Shown piece after piece: positions 18,633 to 26,347 of a DNA stretch of 33,116 bases. Both the position numbers and the translations under genes were made by a program. Numbering within the stretch: the stretch's first letter is position 1; the number at the start of each line of letters is the position of its first letter. The stretch is taken from NCBI GenBank assembly GCA_032128395.1, contig JAQBGV010000225.1, positions 1-33,116 on the forward strand, in the 5' to 3' direction. Below the pieces are notes generated by a model that made no database searches, was not told the origin of the DNA, and saw only the letters and a program-made list of their open reading frames with translations. The stretch is from JAQBGV01 sp032128395. Its GTDB lineage: Bacteria > Planctomycetota > UBA8108 > UBA1146.

Positions 18633-19825
18633 CGGAGCTCCTCTCTGAGGACCGCCGGCCACCGATCAGGGTCCGCCCCCTTCTGGATCAAGAATGCGTG
18701 GACGAACCGCTCCAGCCCGAAGCCGAGGCAGCCGCTGCTCGCGCGCGCTCCGCCCTCGAGGGAGACTCCGTACGCCCGAGTGAAGAAGTCGTTGTGAACG
18801 TTCCACGACGCCACCGACAGCGAGCCAGCTGGAAGCGGCATCCGCAGCTCGTGCTTGAGGTCGAACGCCGCCTGGAAGCCGGCCTTCTTGAAGTCATCGA
18901 TGAAGAAGGCATCGTGGGCATTCTCGATCCAGGCTTCGAGCTCGAGTCGATCGACCAATCCCTCGGTCGCATCTCGGGTCTTCGCAAGTCCACCCTGGAC
19001 CCTCTCCGCCGGACCGAAGAACACGATCTCTCGCATCGAGAAGTCCCAGAGCCTCTCGAGGCCGCTCAAGTTTCCCGCCTCGTAGCGATAGCAACGGTTG
19101 ATCGCGGTTCGCGGCGCCCCGCCATCCGCGGGGAGGATCGAATCCTGTGCCTGCTCGAAACAGTGGAAGCAGACCGTAGGAGAGAGGACTTCTTCGGGCG
19201 CTGCGGCTAGCGCGGTCGAAGTCGATTCGTCGGCAGCCCTCCCGGAGCGAACCCGGTCGACGAAGGCGCGCAGCGTGCCGAGATCCTCGCGAAGATGGGT
19301 GGCGAAGGTGATGTACTGGGGGAAGCTCGCGAAGTAGTCGCAACGTTCGAGTGCTTCGATCGAGAGCAGGGTCGGATACCCCTGAGGCTCTGCGCCGACC
19401 TCGGACGCGATTCGCAGGAGCAATCGATCGATGGCATCTCGGAGCCGTAGCGGACGGCCGCGCAGGGTCGCCCGTCCCGGTCCTGGGAACTGAATCTCCC
19501 CGCTGGCGAGCAGCTCGTCGATCACCTGCGGGAAGAGCGGGTTGCCACGGTCTCTTCGATCGAAGGTGATCCGAGTCGGCGGCTCGACGTAGCCCGATGC
19601 GAGCGTGCTGACCAGATCTACCACCGTGCGGATCGCCGCTTCCTCGTCCTTCTCCGCTCGGACTGCGATTTCGAGTCCCGAGGCGCCGGCAGCCTCGATG
19701 AGTCGATACCCAGAGAGGTCTTCTCCGCAGTAGTGCAGGCGGGACAGGATCTCTCGGAGCAGCGACTTCGGCAGTCCGTCGGCGCAGTCGATCCGCTTCC
19801 AACAAGTCGTTCGAGTTCGGCTCAT
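18629..19825 (-). CDS. class II aaRS-like amino acid:[carrier protein] ligase (SerRS-related)
   Basis: This 398-residue protein has the catalytic motifs of atypical (archaeal-type) seryl-tRNA synthetase without a tRNA-binding arm. Motif 2 is around residues 246-270 (RYEAGNLSGLERLWDFSMRE), and motif 3 is SSGCLGFGLERF (about 363-374). A Cys-Glu-Cys zinc set can be proposed: C219, E265, C366. This pattern, together with an adjacent carrier-protein gene, matches the amino acid:[carrier protein] ligases described from Bradyrhizobium and relatives, which adenylate Gly or Ala and load it on phosphopantetheine. The first 100 or so residues are an extra N-terminal part that may bind the carrier. The start overlaps the upstream stop by ATGA. 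The amino acid used cannot be read from sequence alone. Confidence 0.87.
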   Translation of the reverse strand: MSRTRTTCWKRIDCADGLPKSLLREILSRLHYCGEDLSGYRLIEAAGASGLEIAVRAEKDEEAAIRTVVDLVSTLASGYVEPPTRITFDRRDRGNPLFPQVIDELLASGEIQFPGPGRATLRGRPLRLRDAIDRLLLRIASEVGAEPQGYPTLLSIEALERCDYFASFPQYITFATHLREDLGTLRAFVDRVRSGRAADESTSTALAAAPEEVLSPTVCFHCFEQAQDSILPADGGAPRTAINRCYRYEAGNLSGLERLWDFSMREIVFFGPAERVQGGLAKTRDATEGLVDRLELEAWIENAHDAFFIDDFKKAGFQAAFDLKHELRMPLPAGSLSVASWNVHNDFFTRAYGVSLEGGARASSGCLGFGLERFVHAFLIQKGADPDRWPAVLREELR

Positions 19826-20532
19826 GGCTTCGACTCGTCCGTTCCACTCTCTGCTGGATGTGCGTCGAAATTGCTCATCTGAAACGGCATCCCGCAGAAC
19901 ACAGTCGGGGTTGCGGGGAACACGACACTCTCGGCGGGAAGGTCTCGAAAAACCGGGCAGCCGAATCCGATTTCACAGTTCCGCCCGACCGCGACCGTGC
20001 CGAGTACGCCGGAGTACGGATACATGTGGACGTTGTCTCCGATGACGGGAGCTCCGTCCGATTCGCATGCGACCCTCGGCCCGATCGTCACCCCTTGGAA
20101 GAGGTACACCCCCGATCCGATCGTCACTCGTCGCCCGATCACGACCCCGTGGGGGTGTGGCAGAATGAGCCCGGGGGCGATCGAGGCGCTCTCGTGAATC
20201 GACGATCCGGAGATCAGCACCCCGATTCGCCGGCAGCTCGGGCCCGCTCCTGGAAGCCAGCGAAGTGCTCGGGCGACTCGATGGAGGAAGACGACGAGGA
20301 AGCCGCAGGTCAGAAAGCTCGCGAAGACCGTGGACACGGTGCAGCGGCCGCCGAAGCGGGTCGCGACATCGCCCCGGATGCTCCTCCAGAACCCCGCCTC
20401 TCTCGAAGCAGAGCAACCGGGAGAGGGCGCAGTTGCAACGCCTTCTGCTGCTTGGTTTGCGGGTGCAACGAGCTCGGCCGCCTGCACTCCCATCTCCAAG
20501 AGCGTCCCCTTCCCGGCCAGACCTGGCCTCAT
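19822..20532 (-). CDS. left-handed beta-helix (hexapeptide) acyltransferase, serine O-acetyltransferase-like
   Basis: This 236-residue protein has an N-terminal helical region with a hydrophobic segment (SIRGDVATRFGGR then TVFASFLTCGFLVVFLHRVARAL, about residues 50-90). Hexapeptide repeats follow (SSIHESASIAPGLILPHP, HGVVIGRRVTIGSGV, VIGDNVHMYPYSGVLG). The HPHGVVIG segment aligns with the HGTGVVIG catalytic region of CysE-type serine acetyltransferases. It is the first gene of an operon with the carrier-protein ligase, so it may act on a serine-like group, free or carrier-bound. A role in ordinary cysteine synthesis is the alternative. The ATG at 20532 has a poor ribosome site; 20493 is another possible start. 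Confidence 0.78.
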   Translation of the reverse strand: MRPGLAGKGTLLEMGVQAAELVAPANQAAEGVATAPSPGCSASREAGFWRSIRGDVATRFGGRCTVSTVFASFLTCGFLVVFLHRVARALRWLPGAGPSCRRIGVLISGSSIHESASIAPGLILPHPHGVVIGRRVTIGSGVYLFQGVTIGPRVACESDGAPVIGDNVHMYPYSGVLGTVAVGRNCEIGFGCPVFRDLPAESVVFPATPTVFCGMPFQMSNFDAHPAESGTDESKP

Positions 20533-20713
20533 CCTCGATGTCGACCGGGCTGGGGGACCCCTTGAGTCAGAACTCGCGAGTATGGAGGCGGTCTTCGCCC
20601 GATCTTCGCACCAACCGTCGCGCCGTAGGTCTCGATGAGTGTCGCGTTCGCCGAAACGATTCGATCGGAACGCGGGATCCGCTCCTCCTTCACATCCGGC
20701 ACAAGATGAACAC

Positions 20714-20742
20714 GGGGGGAACCGGTCGGGCCGGTTCCCCCC
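20714..20742 (-). terminator. terminator-like hairpin after the dockerin gene
   Basis: A perfect 12-bp stem (ggggggaaccgg at 20714-20725 against ccggttcccccc at 20731-20742) encloses a 5-base loop, 29 bp beyond the stop of the minus-strand dockerin gene. On that strand it is followed by the T-rich gtgttcatcttgt. It probably ends the dockerin transcript. Confidence 0.7.
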
Positions 20743-20770
20743 AAGCTCGTCTCTTTCCTCGGTCGTCGTG

Positions 20771-22606
20771 CTACGGGGAGCAGAAGCCGGGGAGTTCGCA
20801 GTCGGCGATCGTGGTGATCCCGCAGTTGGGGAACGGCGCGCCCGGCTGGGTGCCCGCGGCGAACATGTAGTTCAGCAAGAAGATCGGGTCGGCCAGATGG
20901 ATCAGCCCGTCGGCGTTCATGTCGTTCGCGGCGTAGCAAGTGATCCGGGTGGTCGGTCCACCCTGGAACAGGTCCGAGAGCAGCCAGACGACGTCGGTCA
21001 TCAGGACCACACCGTCACCGTTGGCGTCGCCGCGTACGTATCCGCCGGAGAACTGCGGCTCCATCGGGATGAAACCATCGACGAGATTCGGCATGTCGCC
21101 GGTCCCGTCGGAGATGACCACCACGTTCGTCACCGGCGGGGATCCGACGCCGTCATCCCAGGTCAAGGGGACGTTCTGAGCGGTGTTCACTCCAGCGAAC
21201 CCGGATGCGACGGTCGTGTAGTCGACCCGCAGGACCTCCTGGCTCGGGGCGAACCCCATCGTCAGGACGCTCGAGAGCGAGTAGACGACTGCGGAGGTCC
21301 AGCCGTTCGGCAGGACCGACGTCTGGATGAATTCGGGGCCGCCGATGATCGACAGGAGCGCGTCCCCCTGGTTGACCGCGAGCGCCGTGAGAGTGGCCGG
21401 ATCGTGGGACATTCCCATCGAGAAGCCCTGAGTCGGGATCGCCGGGTCGTTGCCGGTCTGCGTGATCCGAATTCTTGCATTGATCGGCGTCGCGACCGGA
21501 TTGCTCGGGACGAAATAACGGAAGGGGATCGGATCGACGCTGTACTCGAAGCTGGTCGGCGGCTCTCCCTCGATCGAAACGGTCATCCCCTGCTGCGTCG
21601 GGACGATCGAGTTGCCCCCGACCGCGAGCACGGTCCGAATCGCCGGGGATCCGAGCGTGTCACAGAACGTGAGCGCGGAGTCGACCGGCGGATCACCGAC
21701 CGCAGGCGCAGCGAGCGCGGTGAAGTGCGCGATGCCGAGCTCGGCGTCGAGAGTTCCCGGCGTGAGGAACGCGCACGCCGCGAAGCAGATCACGACCCCG
21801 GAGGTGAAGCCACCGGGGTGCATCGTGTTGTCGATGAAGTCCGCCACCGCACCGTTGCGCGCGGTCAGGGTCGTCGAGCCGTTCGAGATCGAATCGAGAC
21901 CGAGCGTGGTTTCGTCGTGGCAGACCCCGTAGGACCAACCGGCGACGTCCTGCCCGTTGTTGTCGAGCAACACCGAGATGTCGATGGGGTCCGCGTTCCC
22001 GACCAGGGGCGGGCCCGCGAGGTGCAGCGTGTAGTTGGGGTTGATGAGCGGCTCGGGTGGAATCGTCAGGGCGAGGTTCGTCTGGGTCGGAGTGATCGAG
22101 TTCTGTGCGACCGTGACGACCACCGCGATCGGCGGCGTGCTCAGCGTGCTGCAGAAGCTGACCGAGGTGCTGATCGCGGGGGCGGGCTCGATCGGGGCGG
22201 GGACCAGGTTCGTGTAGTCGGCGATGATCAGCTCGGCGTCCTGGGTCCCCGCAGCGAGGCTCGCACAGGAGGCGAAACAGATCACCACGCCAGAGGTGAA
22301 CCCGTTCGCGAAGATGTTCAAGTTGTTGAAGTCCGGCGCACCGCCCTGCTTGATCGTCAACGTCGTTGCGCCGTTGGAGATCGTGCCGAGCGAGAGAACT
22401 GCTGGGTCGTGGCAGATCCCGAAGGACCAGCCGGCAATGTCGCTCCCGTTGTTATCGAGCTCGACGGCCGCGGTGAAAGTCTGCCCCGTAGTGAGGGTCG
22501 CGGGACCCAGGAGGGAGACCTGGTAATTCGGATCCTGCGCCGCCAGGGGCGCTGCCAGGATCGTGACGAGGATCAGGACGTACGTCCCGGGACGCAGAGA
22601 GAGCAT
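20771..22606 (-). CDS. secreted protein with three cohesin-like repeats and a C-terminal dockerin
   Basis: This 611-residue protein starts with a signal peptide (YVLILVTILAAPLAAQ). Three related blocks of about 160 residues follow (about 25-190, 190-350 and 350-505). Each has a cohesin-like beta-sandwich pattern with NNG.D(I/V)AGWS.G.CHD and GFTSGVVICFA in the first two; the third is more diverged. The C terminus (about 525-600) is a type I dockerin with two calcium loops, RGDANGDGVVLMTDVV and NDMNADGLIHLADPIFLL. In clostridial cellulosomes these modules bind each other. In planctomycetes they occur widely without cellulosomes, possibly for surface assembly. Having both module types on one chain allows self-association, which is inference. 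No enzyme domain is visible. Confidence 0.85.
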   Translation of the reverse strand: MLSLRPGTYVLILVTILAAPLAAQDPNYQVSLLGPATLTTGQTFTAAVELDNNGSDIAGWSFGICHDPAVLSLGTISNGATTLTIKQGGAPDFNNLNIFANGFTSGVVICFASCASLAAGTQDAELIIADYTNLVPAPIEPAPAISTSVSFCSTLSTPPIAVVVTVAQNSITPTQTNLALTIPPEPLINPNYTLHLAGPPLVGNADPIDISVLLDNNGQDVAGWSYGVCHDETTLGLDSISNGSTTLTARNGAVADFIDNTMHPGGFTSGVVICFAACAFLTPGTLDAELGIAHFTALAAPAVGDPPVDSALTFCDTLGSPAIRTVLAVGGNSIVPTQQGMTVSIEGEPPTSFEYSVDPIPFRYFVPSNPVATPINARIRITQTGNDPAIPTQGFSMGMSHDPATLTALAVNQGDALLSIIGGPEFIQTSVLPNGWTSAVVYSLSSVLTMGFAPSQEVLRVDYTTVASGFAGVNTAQNVPLTWDDGVGSPPVTNVVVISDGTGDMPNLVDGFIPMEPQFSGGYVRGDANGDGVVLMTDVVWLLSDLFQGGPTTRITCYAANDMNADGLIHLADPIFLLNYMFAAGTQPGAPFPNCGITTIADCELPGFCSP

Positions 22607-23046
22607 GACTCACCCTTTCGACGCAGACACCTTGGTGAGACGGAAGAGAAGAACCCGGAGCGCCCATCTCGCCCTCGGGCGAGTCCCACAATGGGCTGGC
22701 CGGCGGCCGTACTGGCTGCGCGACCTCCGCGATTCGGTACAAACACCTCAGAGTGAAACGGTTGTTAACGATACCAATCTCACTGCCAGGAGTCAGCCCC
22801 CTTTCTGGAGGGAACCCCACAGATCGCCGATTGAGAGCTCTGGTCGCGGCGAAATGACTGAACTCTCCTGTCATTGAGCACTCTCTGCTCCGCTGCCGGT
22901 GACTCCTTCGCAGAGTGTTGAATATTATAACGAAGAATTCTGGGTCCACAGCCGCGGCGGGTTTGTAACTCCCATTCGGAGGGCCCCCCTTGCCTCACCG
23001 GAGAGGGAGGTGAGGATGCTCGGTCCGTCCATGGGAGAGGGGTCGT
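22607..23046. other. 440-bp divergent intergenic region
   Basis: This region lies between the dockerin gene (-) and the HEAT-like gene (+). It has a bulged hairpin (cactctctgc at 22879-22888 against gcagagtg at 22910-22917), followed by an AT-rich block (22919-22938, containing tattataac) that could be a -10 element for the plus-strand gene. It also holds an AT-rich patch near 22762-22775 (ttgttaacga) that may serve the minus-strand gene. No coding sequence is supported here. Confidence 0.4.
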
Positions 23047-24042
23047 TTGACCACCTTGCGTCTCGTCACCATCGCAGTGGCTGCCGGAGCGCTCGCCGGG
23101 GGCGCGATCTCCCAAATTCTCGTCCCCCCACCCCCCGACCTCGCCGCGGAGCGTCTCGCGCGGGACCGCCTCTCCTCTGAGGTCGCGACTCTCTCGCGAG
23201 AGCTCAACTGGAGCCACCGGGAGCTCGCCGCGATCCGAGCCGAACTCGAACAATGGAAGTGGCGGCTGGAGAAGAGCCGTGATCCGATCGGCACAGACTC
23301 CGAGTCGGGGGAGCTCGCGTGGGCACTTTCCGCGCACGCGATGGGACCTTTGGGGGAGGACCCCCGTACCGCGCTCGAAGGAGCCTTCGCTCGCCTCGGA
23401 TCGGGGGGCTTCCTCGCTGTCCAGGGCCCGCTCGGCTTCGAGATCGTCGATCGCATCCGGGCTCTCGGCGAGGACGGGACCTCCCTCCTGCTGGAGGAGC
23501 TCACCGAGGGGTCTGAGAAGAGGCGATTCGTGGCGACGGTGATCGCCGAGCGCCTCGCGAGCCCGCAGCTGATCGGCCCGCTCGCCACTGCTGCGCTCGA
23601 AGACGACGCCCCCCTCGTCCGGAGGATGGCCTCGCACGCCCTCGCGACCATGTCGCAGGAAGCGGCCGGCGACGCGCTCATCCGGATCCTCGATGGAGAT
23701 TCACGCGACGACCGCGTACGACTGAACGCCTGGCTCGGACTCGCCGCGCTCCGTCGACCGGAAGCGCTCGAGCGATTCGGGGCGCTGCTCGACGGTGGGG
23801 GCGCGGAGATGACGGCAGATTTCATCCTCGACGCCTCCCTCCAGATCGACGACCCGTACTTGCATCCCGCCTTCCGTGAAGCCTACGACCATCCCCAGGT
23901 GACGAGCGGGCTGAGGATCGCGATCCTCCGCACCCTCGCTCAGGAAGATTCGGGTCAGTGGCGGGGGTTCATCCGCTCGGTCGCGGAGGATGCGGACTCG
24001 CCGGAATCGCTGCGCGAAGTCGCGCGGGGTTTGACCGAGTAG
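23047..24042 (+). CDS. membrane-anchored HEAT-repeat-like protein with coiled coil
   Basis: This 331-residue protein starts at TTG 23047 with GGAGAGG about five bases upstream. An N-terminal hydrophobic anchor (residues 5-27) is followed by a coiled coil (about 32-78, rich in Arg, Glu and Leu). The rest is helical pairs such as LLLEELTEGSEKRRFVATVIAERLA and LVRRMASHALATMSQEAAGDALIRIL, which look like HEAT or Armadillo-type repeats. Such proteins usually act as scaffolds. No catalytic motif is seen, and the partner is unknown. It converges on the RuBisCO-like gene with 28 bp between stops. Confidence 0.72.
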   Translation: MTTLRLVTIAVAAGALAGGAISQILVPPPPDLAAERLARDRLSSEVATLSRELNWSHRELAAIRAELEQWKWRLEKSRDPIGTDSESGELAWALSAHAMGPLGEDPRTALEGAFARLGSGGFLAVQGPLGFEIVDRIRALGEDGTSLLLEELTEGSEKRRFVATVIAERLASPQLIGPLATAALEDDAPLVRRMASHALATMSQEAAGDALIRILDGDSRDDRVRLNAWLGLAALRRPEALERFGALLDGGGAEMTADFILDASLQIDDPYLHPAFREAYDHPQVTSGLRIAILRTLAQEDSGQWRGFIRSVAEDADSPESLREVARGLTE

Positions 24043-24070
24043 GACGAAAAGCTCGAAAGCACGTCGGGCT

Positions 24071-25213
24071 CTATTCGAATCGCGAGCGGACTCGATCCTT
24101 GAACGCCCGCGTACCGGCTTCCACCCCATCCTCCGAAATCAGCAGATCACCGCCGATCAGGAAGATCGTGTCCGCGCCGAAGTCCCCGACCAAAGAGTCG
24201 ATCCGGTCGAAGCGCATCCCGCCCGCGGGCACCGGGAAACTCGGGCGCCATGACCCGCGCGATCGCCGGCATTGCGCCGCGAGTGCGAGGCATTCCTCCC
24301 GTGCCGCCGGGAATCTCCCCCCGTGATTGGCGAAGACCACCGCGTCCGCCCCGATCGCGCGGAACAGGACCCCGTGCAGGAACGACGGCGAGATGCCTCC
24401 CCCCGACGGGTGTGCGATCGCCCCGGTGAAGGAGGGGTGGGTCCAAACGATCCGATCGGTGCCGGCGAGGAGCGCGCGCGTCCCCTCGAGGCCGAGCAGC
24501 ATCGGCGCGACGAGAACGCCCTCGATCCCCTCTGACGCGAGGAACTGCAGGCGCCGCTCCAACTCGGGGAGGGGGCCGAGCAAGAGCGCGAAGTAGAGGC
24601 AGCGCCCCCCCGAAATCTCGCTGCCGCGACGCACTGCATCCCGGACCCGCAGGACGCGCTCCCGATAGTCTTCGAAGCGCGCCTCGTTCAGGTTGTGGTC
24701 GTCCTTGAGGACCTCCCCCCCCCCGGCGGCGAACCCCTCCGCGATGGCGACCAGATCCTCGATCGGGGCCCCACGCGGCTTCAGCGCAGTGGAGATGATC
24801 GGTCTTCCCGGCACGCCGAGGCGGGAGCGGATCCCCTCGATCCCGAATCGGGGCCCGGGGAACTGCGAGAGAATGGAATCGGGGATCGACGCGTCGACGA
24901 GTTCGACCGACGGCAGCATCGACACATTGCCGGAGAGCGCGTTGAGCAGCTGGGGGAGTCCCCCCGCCGCGAGGGTCGGATCGATGGAGAGGCGGACCTC
25001 GTGGAGACCGGGAGCGATCTCCTCCAGCGACTCGAGTCGGGCGACGATGTCCTTCTCGATCGCGGGATAGCGCTCGAGGAGTCCCTCGGGAACTTCGACG
25101 GTCAACTCGATGGCCACCGCCCGCGCGAGTGCTTGCGCCTCCCCGGCAGCGACCCTCAGCCGGTAGAGAACCTCGATCCGACCCATCCGCACACCTTCCA
25201 GAGTGTTGCGCAT
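24071..25213 (-). CDS. RuBisCO-like protein (form IV family)
   Basis: This 380-residue protein has RuBisCO large-chain-fold landmarks. ALKPRGAP (K145) corresponds to the first active-site TxKPK loop. EVLKDDHNLNE (K170, D171, D172) corresponds to the KDDEN magnesium site, and WTHPSFTGA to the histidine loop. PVPAGGM and FLIGGDLL lie near the C terminus. The TxKPK second Lys is Arg, and the metal-site Glu is His, so it cannot be a true carboxylase. RuBisCO-like proteins act as enolases or isomerases in sulfur salvage and other sugar-phosphate pathways; I cannot assign which. I chose the ATG at 25213 because GGAGGAG lies nine bases upstream. The frame continues upstream to 25855, but that part is antisense to a GAPDH gene. 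It is divergent from the first GAPDH gene. Confidence 0.85.
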   Translation of the reverse strand: MRNTLEGVRMGRIEVLYRLRVAAGEAQALARAVAIELTVEVPEGLLERYPAIEKDIVARLESLEEIAPGLHEVRLSIDPTLAAGGLPQLLNALSGNVSMLPSVELVDASIPDSILSQFPGPRFGIEGIRSRLGVPGRPIISTALKPRGAPIEDLVAIAEGFAAGGGEVLKDDHNLNEARFEDYRERVLRVRDAVRRGSEISGGRCLYFALLLGPLPELERRLQFLASEGIEGVLVAPMLLGLEGTRALLAGTDRIVWTHPSFTGAIAHPSGGGISPSFLHGVLFRAIGADAVVFANHGGRFPAAREECLALAAQCRRSRGSWRPSFPVPAGGMRFDRIDSLVGDFGADTIFLIGGDLLISEDGVEAGTRAFKDRVRSRFE

Positions 25214-25318
25214 TGAAGCACGCTCCTCCACCACCCGCCACCGGATCGGATGGAGGGAGTGGACCTCGGCGCCCGGACATGGGAGAACCGCGCGCAGGCG
25301 ATCGAAAGGGGCACACCG

Positions 25319-26347
25319 ATGGCGGTCCGCATCGGACTGATGGGATTCGGGCGGCTCGGCCGGAACATCTTTCGGGCGATCTACCCGCGCGACGATATCG
25401 AGATCGTCGCGCTCAACGAACTCGCCGACTCCCGCTCGATGGAGTACCTCCTGCGGTACGACAGCCTGCGGGGAACCTTCGATGAGCCGGTCCGGGTGAT
25501 CGACGACTCCCTCTACGCGAAAGGGCGCCAGATCCCCGTCCTCCACCATCGTGAGCCGGGGGAGATCCCCTGGTTCGAATACGGGGCGGATGTGGTGATC
25601 GAGGCGACCGGGCGCTACCGGCGGCGGGGGGAACTCCAGCGCCACCTCGACCAGGGGGCGGACCGGGTGATCCTGACGACCCCCCCCGAGGACGAGCTCG
25701 ACGCGATCCACATCCGCGGGGTCACGCCGGAGCCGCTCGACCGCCGTCACCGGATCATCAGCTGCGGTTCGAGCACCGCCAATTGCACTGCGATCCTGGT
25801 CAAGGTCCTGAACGACGCGTTCGGCGTGGTCGAGGGGAGCTTCACCTCGGTGCACGCCTACACGAACGAGCAGAGCCTCTCCGACGTCCCCGCCGCCGAC
25901 CTGCGGAGCTCACGCGCGGCGATGGCGAACATCGTCCCGATGGCGAGCTGGACCCCGGAAGCGATCGCACGGATCTTCCCCCACCTCGAGGGGGCGTTCA
26001 CCGGCGTGAAGCTGAACGTGCCGGTCCCGGGGGTGTCCTGTGTCGACCTGACGGTGGCGCTCTCCCGCTCGGTCGACGCGGTCGAGGTCAACGAGGTGTT
26101 CCACAGCGCCGCAGCGAGCAGCCTGCGCGACGTGCTCGACTTCACGGAACAGCCGATCGTCTCGAGCGACGTCGGAGACAATCCCATGAGCTGTGTCTTC
26201 GACTCCCTCGCGACCATGGTCGTCGGGGGTGATCTGGTGAAGGTACTCGGCTGGTATGCCCAGGGGGGCGGACTTGCCCACCGAATCGTCGAGGCCGCCG
26301 CTCAGCTCGGCCCACAAGGAACTCGCGGCGATCGGAGGCTGGGTTGA
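25319..26347 (+). CDS. GAPDH paralogue lacking the catalytic cysteine
   Basis: This 342-residue protein has the full GAPDH length and fold landmarks: GFGRLGRN nucleotide site, EATGRYRRR, the loop SVHAYTNEQ with the base His179, and a C-terminal SSDVGDNPMSCVFDS. The active-site segment reads SCGSSTANC where GAPDH has SCASCTTNC, so the nucleophilic Cys is Ser152. The C-terminal WYDNEWGYSNR is replaced by WYAQGGGLAHR. A normal thiohemiacetal mechanism is therefore not possible. It may bind NAD or sugar phosphate for a non-enzymatic or different role. The ATG at 25319 has AAAGGGG eight bases upstream. The stop overlaps the next gene start (TTGA), placing it in one operon with a normal GAPDH. Confidence 0.85.
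   Translation: MAVRIGLMGFGRLGRNIFRAIYPRDDIEIVALNELADSRSMEYLLRYDSLRGTFDEPVRVIDDSLYAKGRQIPVLHHREPGEIPWFEYGADVVIEATGRYRRRGELQRHLDQGADRVILTTPPEDELDAIHIRGVTPEPLDRRHRIISCGSSTANCTAILVKVLNDAFGVVEGSFTSVHAYTNEQSLSDVPAADLRSSRAAMANIVPMASWTPEAIARIFPHLEGAFTGVKLNVPVPGVSCVDLTVALSRSVDAVEVNEVFHSAAASSLRDVLDFTEQPIVSSDVGDNPMSCVFDSLATMVVGGDLVKVLGWYAQGGGLAHRIVEAAAQLGPQGTRGDRRLG

Noticed and set aside
20639..22756. Plus-strand open frame of 705 codons
   Set aside because: It is antisense to the dockerin protein; the composition (Arg, Asp, Glu, Val) is that of a shadow frame and no motif is present.
25214..25855. N-terminal extension of the RuBisCO-like gene
   Set aside because: The frame is open, but it lies antisense to the GAPDH gene; a good ribosome site and family-like start are found at 25213.
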